This document shows, in pieces, positions 57,425-64,000 of a DNA stretch of 64,000 nucleotides. This DNA comes from Sthenelais limicola. Its lineage: Eukaryota > Annelida > Polychaeta > Phyllodocida > Sigalionidae. Made by a program: the position numbers and the translations under genes. Below the pieces are notes generated by a model. It saw nothing but the letters and a program-made list of their open reading frames with translations. It was not told the origin of the DNA and ran no database searches. The stretch's first letter is position 1. Each line of letters opens with the position of its first letter. The stretch is from positions 35,910,298 through 35,974,297 of the forward strand of contig OW804097.1 of the NCBI GenBank assembly GCA_942159475.1, written 5' to 3'.

Positions 57425-57650
57425 GGGTCAAGTTTTCAGAAAATGTACAATTGGTCTTCACCAGTCCTCTCAAATATAAGACGGAAATCAGGTTCAAAAT
57501 AAAGTTCCACATAACCATACAGATTTATTGAATGAATACAATACAGCATACACTCAGCTATACTCAGTATTTATCATTTTTCACTCTAATTTAGCAGAAT
57601 TTGAAAGATGTGTCGAACTGTAGATTGTGCACTTTCTGAAAATCTAACCC
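57425..57650 (-). mobile_element. MITE family A copy
   Basis: Left GGGTCAAGTTTTCAG, right AATCTAACCC. Confidence 0.9.
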
Positions 57651-58069
57651 TTGGGCATGTCTGACCTGCGGTAAAGGAGAACGTGCTTAAAGAACCCAGT
57701 TTCTCCCTGAGGTGAGGAGGTGAGAGGTTGAGGGTAAAGGTGTGAAGACTGTTTGCTAACATGATTCTGGCGAAACAGCTGGACACTGCTCCTGGTCACC
57801 AAGCTACGCCCTGGTGGTCAAGGTCTTCGGATGTCTCGTGACCGCAATGGTTGACCACGAGATCACAGACTTCCGGGCAAAATGGCGTCCTTATACGTCA
57901 CAGGACTCACCCTCAGGGCTTGAAATACTAACTATGGGTAACTGCCCAGCTGGGGAATTGTTCAGTGTTTAATACATACACATGGACACAGAGATTTCTA
58001 AGATTTCAAATCGAATTATAGCTTAAGTGAATGGTTCACGGGCGATGGGGCCATGGTTCTACTCTCACT
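57651..58069. other. Unique sequence, nothing recognised
   Basis: 57660-57920 is somewhat GC-richer; no domain in the short frames. Confidence 0.35.
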
Positions 58070-58466
58070 TTATTTCAGGAAAATAAGTCACAAGTCGAAA
58101 AAATTGTATTTTTCAAAATGTTTCTTTTACAAGATCTCTTTATTGGAATGTTCTGATTCTCACAGGGTTTAGCGCCTTCAGTCATACAAATCTACGTAAC
58201 AGATTTCATGACAATGGATTAAATATATCATATGCATTCCTAAGGTGTATAGAGTTTATTTAGCTACTTCACTTGTAAATGTCCACTAAGAAAGATTCAA
58301 AACTTTCAAAGTAAAAATATCAAACTTAGAATATAGAAATACACATTATCTATGTCCTGCTGTTTACTATCATTGGAATAGGTTTGATTTCATCTTTTCA
58401 AATAATGATGATATTTCAAAATCCATTTTTCGCGACTTGTGACTCATTGTCTTGTAACACATCACA
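58070..58466 (+). mobile_element. MITE family C copy
   Basis: Left end eroded (TTTCAGGAAAATAAG), right end GCGACTTGTGACTC...ACACATCAC. Confidence 0.85.
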
Positions 58467-58492
58467 TATTTTGACTTTATTCAAACTACATA

Positions 58493-58704
58493 CTCTATAG
58501 GCCCAAACCCTCAGATCAGATAAGATTGGTATGTCAGTGATTAGACGCCTACTTCGCTAATCGGTTTTCTCGCCTAGGACTCGGTATTTTTATGGGAATA
58601 TAATGAAATTTTGCTGTCTTAATGGACTTCTAATGGCACTTTTCGGTTTGGGGTGAGAGGCTTTGCCTTCATTTGAAGTGACTCTCAACTTTGGGCCTAG
58701 ACTG
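58493..58704 (-). mobile_element. MITE family B copy
   Basis: CTCTATAGGCCCAAACC to GGGCCTAGACTG; flanks CATA/TATA. Confidence 0.88.
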
Positions 58705-59060
58705 TATAAGACTCTGGGATGATGATGAGAAGAGTAAACATACCAATGGGACCCAGTACATTAGCTACGACATTATAATAAATCTGTAAATTATGATGGA
58801 CGTATGAAATGGGTGGGAGAAAAATATAATCATTTTATTGCACCTAATACAATAAAAATGTAATTTGAAAGGCAATGAAAATTGAACCTACAAAGGTCGG
58901 CGTGGGTCCGAAATGATTTTTGAAATTGACAGAAGCTGTTGTGGTTGTAGGTTAGTTGGTGCATGATATATTTGGGGTTATACAGATATATGGAGAGATA
59001 GGTATGATAACTCTATTGTATGTCATGTGTACCGGGATAACATGTAGGGCAAGGACTAAA
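58705..59060. other. AT-rich sequence, nothing recognised
   Basis: No repeat or exon seen. Confidence 0.35.
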
Positions 59061-59471
59061 TGTGATGTGTTTCAGGACAATGAGTCACAAGTCGCAAAAT
59101 GGATTTTTTTCTAAGTGATTTATTCACAAGATTTCTTTGTACGAATGTTCTGACTTTTGGCGGTGTTAGTGCTGTACGTCAGATGAATCCATGTACCAAA
59201 TTTCGAGACAGTGCATTAAATATATATCCTTGTATATTGAAGGTCATTATATGAAGTACATTTAACTACTTTACTGGTAATTGTCCGCCCCAAAGTATTG
59301 CAAACCTCTTTTCAAACGTAAATATATCAGACATATAATGTAGAAACACTTTTTAGATGCCCTTCATGTTTACCATCATTGGAATCGACTTGATATCATC
59401 TTTTCATATATGTTGACATTTCAAAATCCATTTTTAGCGACTTGTGACTTATTTTCCTGTAACACATCACA
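59061..59471 (+). mobile_element. MITE family C copy
   Basis: TGTGATGTGTTTCAGG to GCGACTTGTGACTT...ACACATCACA; about 410 bp, best-preserved ends. Confidence 0.9.
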
Positions 59472-59649
59472 AATGGAGCATTCTCTTAAAGAGATGTCCA
59501 ACATAGAAATACCAAGATTGGTATTAAGAGCATCATCTGGATTACTTTATTAAATCAAAGGTATAGTTCCTTAGGATACATTGAAATATAGAAGCAGATG
59601 ATGGTCAGAGACTTGAATCCCGATATGTTTCATTTTATTATATGTAATT

Positions 59650-59965
59650 TGTAGTGTCTGTATAATACTTCTTGGTTTACCTCGTTGTCCAGTTAGTACA
59701 ACTTACTGTTAGCCAGTTATTACAACTTACTGTTAGCCAGCTATTACATATAATGTCCAACTAACTTAGACAAGTAGAAAACAGAAACATAGCCATGAAA
59801 TTTATGTCATAATATCTTATTGTAAGTCTGTTTCGGAAACCAGCAATCAACCCAGGAACCCACTGGAAGACTTGGAACCAAGATTTCAAAACTGGGACCT
59901 CCTTTTTGTAGTCGCCACTTATGCAAATAATAAATGTCTTGACTTGAAATTGAATGTTTGTTTGT
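59650..59965 (+). mobile_element. Possible LINE 3' end
   Basis: AATAAATGTCTTGACTTG then AAATTGAATG; followed at once by a reversed tail (TTTAATAGTTTTATTC). Confidence 0.35.
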
Positions 59966-60149
59966 TTAATAGTTTTATTCTATCACAAAATTGAACCAAT
60001 TCTACTTCATTGAACTATACTCAGGTGGATAGTACATCTCGATAAATCGTTAACTATAATAACATAATCACTTATACTCGCATCAGTCAATCAATGATAA
60101 TAAGAAAAGGTAAAGAAAACATATAATAGAACTTCTTTAGTATAAAAGA

Positions 60150-60420
60150 ATTTTTTTTAAAAATATTTTTATTGGCCATATTACATTACAAATGTTCATT
60201 TCACTCTTCATTTCCAAATACGCATAACAGACATCGCTGTTATATTTCATGCGTTGCCCTTTACAGTTATATAATACCTATCTAACAATGATATGTAGAT
60301 GTAGTGTTATGGGTTTGTTCAATGTTTATACAACTCAATTATGATAGCTAAACAATTGACAGTCTTTAATGCAGTGCTTTTATTACCATTCTGCAATCTT
60401 ATATCGTGATGATTACCTAG
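60150..60420 (-). mobile_element. Possible retrotransposon 3' end, minus strand
   Basis: TTTTTTTTAAAAATATTTTTATTGGCC-like reversed tail; body not recognised. Confidence 0.35.
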
Positions 60421-60511
60421 AGGATTGATTACTAACAATCCTCTGATTTTCCTATGAGATACATACTCATTCACGTTTGATATTAATCATAGAATAAGAA
60501 TAATACTTTCC

Positions 60512-60512
60512 G

Positions 60513-60541
<29 letters not shown>
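60512..60541. repeat. (GA)n microsatellite
   Basis: About 14 uninterrupted GA units. Confidence 0.95.
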
Positions 60542-60544
<3 letters not shown>

Positions 60545-60785
60545 TATCATAAAAGACATGTTCTTTGTCCCATGGGTGCAAGTATTGTATAAGCCAGGGT
60601 AGAGTTGGGAAAATAGCTGGCCATTTGTGAAGGCAATGATGCATGGAGGTAGGATGGGTTCACGTGGTGAAGGGGGTAAGGGTTAGGTTGGAGGTGTTGG
60701 GTGGAAGGTTGGAGGTCTCAAAGTTGAGGTCACAAAAGGGCATCAAATGATGGGATGTGGTGAGGTGGTCAAGGTGGTGTAAGAG

Positions 60786-60816
60786 GAGGTAATGACCAGG
60801 TAATGACCAGGTAATG
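60786..60816. repeat. Tandem AGGTAATGACC units
   Basis: Three 11- to 12-bp units in a G/T-rich stretch (60640-60860). Confidence 0.8.
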
Positions 60817-60980
60817 ATGGTCGAAAGTGGCGGGGGTCGGATAAACGAGGGGAAGGGAAAGTGCATATTGGGTAGACGACGGGGGAAAGGTGGAGAATAC
60901 AGAAGTTAGGTTCAAACAAGTTCACTGTATGTGTCATTTCCTAGTGCAGCAGCTACTTGGTTTATTGGAAAAGATATTTT

Positions 60981-61067
60981 GGGTGAAGTCGCCAGAAAAT
61001 TATTAAATTTACTTAATTTACTAAATGTGTACAGCTGCCAATTGTACATTTTCTGAAAATCTAACCC
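60981..61067 (-). mobile_element. MITE family A, internally deleted copy (87 bp)
   Basis: GGGTGAAGTCGCCAG joined to the last 70 bases, ending AATCTAACCC. Confidence 0.88.
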
Positions 61068-61159
61068 TTTACAAACATGAGATGATTCCTCTTGTAGCCT
61101 TTATTAGATTGTCATAACCAAGCAATTCAGCTGAAAAAAGACGAAAGCGAAGACGGAAT

Positions 61160-61345
61160 TGTATTTGTATTAAAAGATTTTTTATTCAGCCATAGAACAT
61201 TTTGTATCAATTACAATTTTCTCAGAACATGCTGATATAATTACAAAAAAGGAGTTAACTAAGTATAATCTGATAGCAAACTTGTACATGTATATATTCG
61301 GAAAGAAAAATACAGATAGTAGAATAATAATAATGATTCTAAGAG
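61160..61345 (-). mobile_element. Retrotransposon family R 3' end
   Basis: TTTTTATTCAGCCATAGAAC...TTCTCAG...TGCTGATATAATTA, reversed terminus. Confidence 0.68.
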
Positions 61346-61629
61346 CCTGGTACTTCTAAAGGCAGTTTTTAACGACAAATAAAGAAATTCTAAAATCCAC
61401 TCCCAGCGTTGTGCATTATCCAAACAATCCTGATGGGTGGATCCTTTTTATGTATATGACCCATATTAAACATCCCCAGCAATCATGTGTGACTATTAAA
61501 TACCTTTAAGAAGTTTTGGTGAAATCCAACAGATCTTTATATGATATTTTCCAAAGCAAATTCACATCTTCACAAACAGGTTTCAACTTTAGGGTATACA
61601 GCATCTTGTTTTGAGCTCGTATAATATAT

Positions 61630-61865
61630 GGGTCAGATTTTCAGAAAATGTGCAATTTGTCTTCAGCAATCTTTTCAAATAACACAACTTTAAGACACTA
61701 ATGATGTTCAAAATTCACTTTAACACAACCAAACACATCCTTTAAATCAACTCAATACCAAATATACTCAGAAATACCTTGTTTTGACCATTTTACATTC
61801 TTAATTTAGCAGAATTTACTAAATATGTAGATCTGCCAACTGTACATTTTCTGAAAATCTGACCC
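61630..61865 (-). mobile_element. MITE family A copy
   Basis: 236 bp; ATAT on both sides. Confidence 0.93.
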
Positions 61866-61932
61866 ATATTACAAACTTCGAGTGTACCATTACGGAACAG
61901 AACTTGGATAAAGGCTTTAGCTACTAATATAA

Positions 61933-62170
61933 GGGTGAAATCGCCAGAAAATGTACAATCGGCAGATCTACACATTTAGTAAATTCTGCTAAATTAGACT
62001 GTAAAACGGTCAATACTACTTTGTATATCTGAGGATATTGGACATTGCCTTGATTCAAACAATCTGTTTGGTTATGTTGAACTGAATTTTGAACCTGATT
62101 TTTGTCTTCAATTTGGGTTATTTGAGAGGATTGGTTAAGTTGAATTGTACATTTTCTGGCGAGTTCACCC
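61933..62170 (+). mobile_element. MITE family A copy, both ends of the GGGTGAA type
   Basis: GGGTGAAATCGCCAG to CTGGCGAGTTCACCC; flanks ATAA/ATAC. Confidence 0.92.
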
Positions 62171-62254
62171 ATACGTTGCTACATATACTATGAAAGCGTA
62201 CTTCATAATTTATATTATTATAAATTACTGATATATTTTCACTTTACATTCATA

Positions 62255-62420
62255 TATCTCAAGTAGCCAGTGGTTCTAATAGTTTAGTACACTACCCTAT
62301 TTCATGGTAACAGCCGGAAGACCTGGATCTTATCCAGAGGCCTGTCCACCAATTTTGTTATTCTCCTACATGTAAAATATTTTTAACAAAATAAAGTATT
62401 ATTCAAATAAATTAAATTCA
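62255..62420 (+). mobile_element. SINE-like segment, tRNA-derived head
   Basis: AGTGGTTCTAATAGTTTAGTACACTACC resembles an A-box region and GACCTGGATCTTATCCAG a B box; the tail holds AATAAAGTATTATTC. Diverged. Confidence 0.4.
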
Positions 62421-62553
62421 ATTGAATTCAATTCGAATATCTTGGACCATAGTCTTTTGAGTCAGCCTATTTTACACAGAAATGACATGTATCGTTTCGA
62501 TGTTCCATCTTCTTCCTCTGGGACTGGTGTTATACCTGATAATGCCAATTAGC

Positions 62554-62610
62554 ATGAAAGGAATACACCCAGGTGATCCTTTCATGTATATAAGCAGGTG
62601 TTGCACCTGC
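62554..62610. repeat. Two adjacent small hairpins with E-box motifs
   Basis: ATGAAAGGA/TCCTTTCAT stem (62554-62562, 62577-62585), then GCAGGTG-TTG-CACCTGC (62594-62610). Several CAGGTG E-boxes. Confidence 0.6.
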
Positions 62611-63204
62611 CATTACCTTAACATCAGGTATATCCGTCTGTACAAGGCAATAAAACCAACATTCATACTCTACCGAATCTTCACTCCTTTATGTTACATT
62701 CATTATAACACTGGATGATCGTGATCTTCCAGAACATATATACCTATAGTTTCTGACATATTTAACCGCCCTTGGAACCACCATGTACCATGCTGATCAA
62801 TGACATGTTTTGTCCACAAAGAAATACCTGTGTAATTACACCATGGCATCAAACCCCGGTTCCTGACCCCACGGCTCGCCCACGGGTAAAGAGGCTAATT
62901 TGATTATTATCCCTAATGGTGGAAGTAAAACCCACGATTTAGTGCGATAAGATCTGCCTAGTTTATATTGTACGTACGTAGGGGACATTAATATCCCATA
63001 AACTATGTGTATGTCAATAATTTATCATTTTACCTACATCATACACTGACTCATTTTATATATGTTCATCCCCACCCACCCCGTGTGCAATATTAGCCAG
63101 TACTCTCCTCTACTCATCGTGTACACACATTCTCACCTCTCTCTATCATGACATTCAATCTTTCCCCTTTTTATGTTATGGTATCTTCCCTTGTATCCGA
63201 AATA
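62611..63204. other. AT-rich sequence, nothing recognised
   Basis: No repeat family or exon seen. Confidence 0.35.
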
Positions 63205-63442
63205 GGGTCAGATTTTCAGAAAATGTACAATTAGCAGCTCTATACATTTAGTAAATTCTGCTAAATTAGGCTGCAATTTGGTCAATACTATAGGTAAAAT
63301 TTGAGTATATTTGGCATTGCATTGATTCTAGCAAGCGGTTTGGCTAGGTTGAACTGTATTTTGAACTTTATTTTCGTCTGAAATTTGGGTTATTTGAGAA
63401 AATTGGTGAAGGCGAATTGTAGATTTTTTGACGATCTGACCC
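63205..63442 (+). mobile_element. MITE family A copy
   Basis: 238 bp; exact AATA duplication. Confidence 0.94.
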
Positions 63443-63808
63443 AATAGCATAAATTTAATTCATACGTTTGGGGGAAAACCTGTGCACTTTTTTTCGGTCT
63501 CATGAGCTGATTTCTAGAGGACCTTTCAATCGTATAGAATCTCTCTCAGTGAATAAAAAATGTGATGTAGCTTTTATCTATAATCAATACCTTAGATGAT
63601 ACACCATTCGGTGATAATAGCTAAATTAATTTGACTGGATATGAGAGATCTAAAGGGATTATTGACGTGAGGAATATTTGATGGAGAATAGGTATAGGGC
63701 ATATCTGCATATTCCATGACAAATACACACACTTACACATTACATACCCATAAGACAGGCTTATATAAATGTTTGTATTTATGTTTATGTATATATATAT
63801 ATGTATGT
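63443..63808. other. AT-rich sequence, nothing recognised
   Basis: No repeat or exon; an (AT)n run precedes the last MITE. Confidence 0.35.
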
Positions 63809-64000
63809 GGGTCAGATCATCAGAATATGTACAATTCACCTTCACCAATCCTCACAAATAACCCAAATTTAAGACAAAATTGAGCTTCAAAATACAGTTT
63901 AATATAGCAGAACTGATACTTTAAAACAACATATTATACTCAGATATACCTGGTATCTATTGTTTCTCAGCCTAATTTTGCATACTTTACTAAATGTGTA
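63809..64000 (-). mobile_element. MITE family A copy, cut by the window edge
   Basis: Left end GGGTCAGATCATCAG after ATGT; about 190 bases present. Confidence 0.9.

Noticed and set aside
429..64000. Family A as a Tc1/mariner (TA) MITE
   Set aside because: Many copies sit next to TA, but exact duplications such as ATCA, ATCT, ATGT and ACAT show a 4-bp duplication.

Overview
The window is metazoan nuclear DNA, most likely from a marine invertebrate. It is AT-rich and has no operons and no recognisable host protein-coding exon. It is packed with short inverted-repeat transposons, and it holds one intact tRNA-Asn gene whose body closely matches the animal consensus. The species cannot be named from the sequence alone. 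The 64 kb reads as intergenic or intronic sequence.

The only long protein-coding unit is a full-length, apparently intact two-ORF LINE retrotransposon on the + strand (about 2035-9512). ORF1 (3045-4991) encodes a coiled coil, an L1-type RRM and a C-terminal RNA-binding domain. It then carries something I did not expect: a complete NADAR (YbiA/DUF1768) domain, a fold whose characterised members cleave N-glycosidic bonds of ADP-ribose-related substrates. ORF2 (5051-8866) encodes an APE-type endonuclease, a reverse transcriptase with an intact FADD motif and a C-terminal CCHC knuckle, and belongs to the L1/Tx1 supergroup. Its 3' UTR ends in AATAAA and a short A tract. A tRNA-Asn(GTT) gene lies just downstream at 9782-9855.

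From about 10 kb to the end, small non-autonomous DNA transposons dominate. Family A (about 235 bp; termini GGGTCAGATTTTCAG or GGGTGAAATCGCCAG) has about 50 full or partial copies. Nineteen of these have exact 4-bp target duplications that vary in sequence. Family B (about 210 bp, CAGTCTAGGCCCAAA ends), family C (350-405 bp, TGTGATGTGTTTCAGG ends) and family D (about 360 bp, AATAGGG...CCTATT ends) are also present. Several copies are nested, which gives clean relative ages: an 885-bp TA-flanked element inside family A, a 134-bp element inside family B (AAGT duplication), family B inside family D (AGCC duplication), and a polyadenylated retroposed insert inside family A. Foldback copies and one 36-bp micro-derivative show how these families decay or are remodelled.

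Other content includes six copies of a second retrotransposon 3' end (five minus, one plus), GA-rich and 37-bp minisatellites, several strong hairpins, two SINE-like segments, and a few unique non-repetitive islands. The best island is 37560-38000, dense in TAATTA-type homeodomain sites; it and the others are candidate conserved regulatory elements. Stretches not listed below show only AT-rich sequence without recognisable features.
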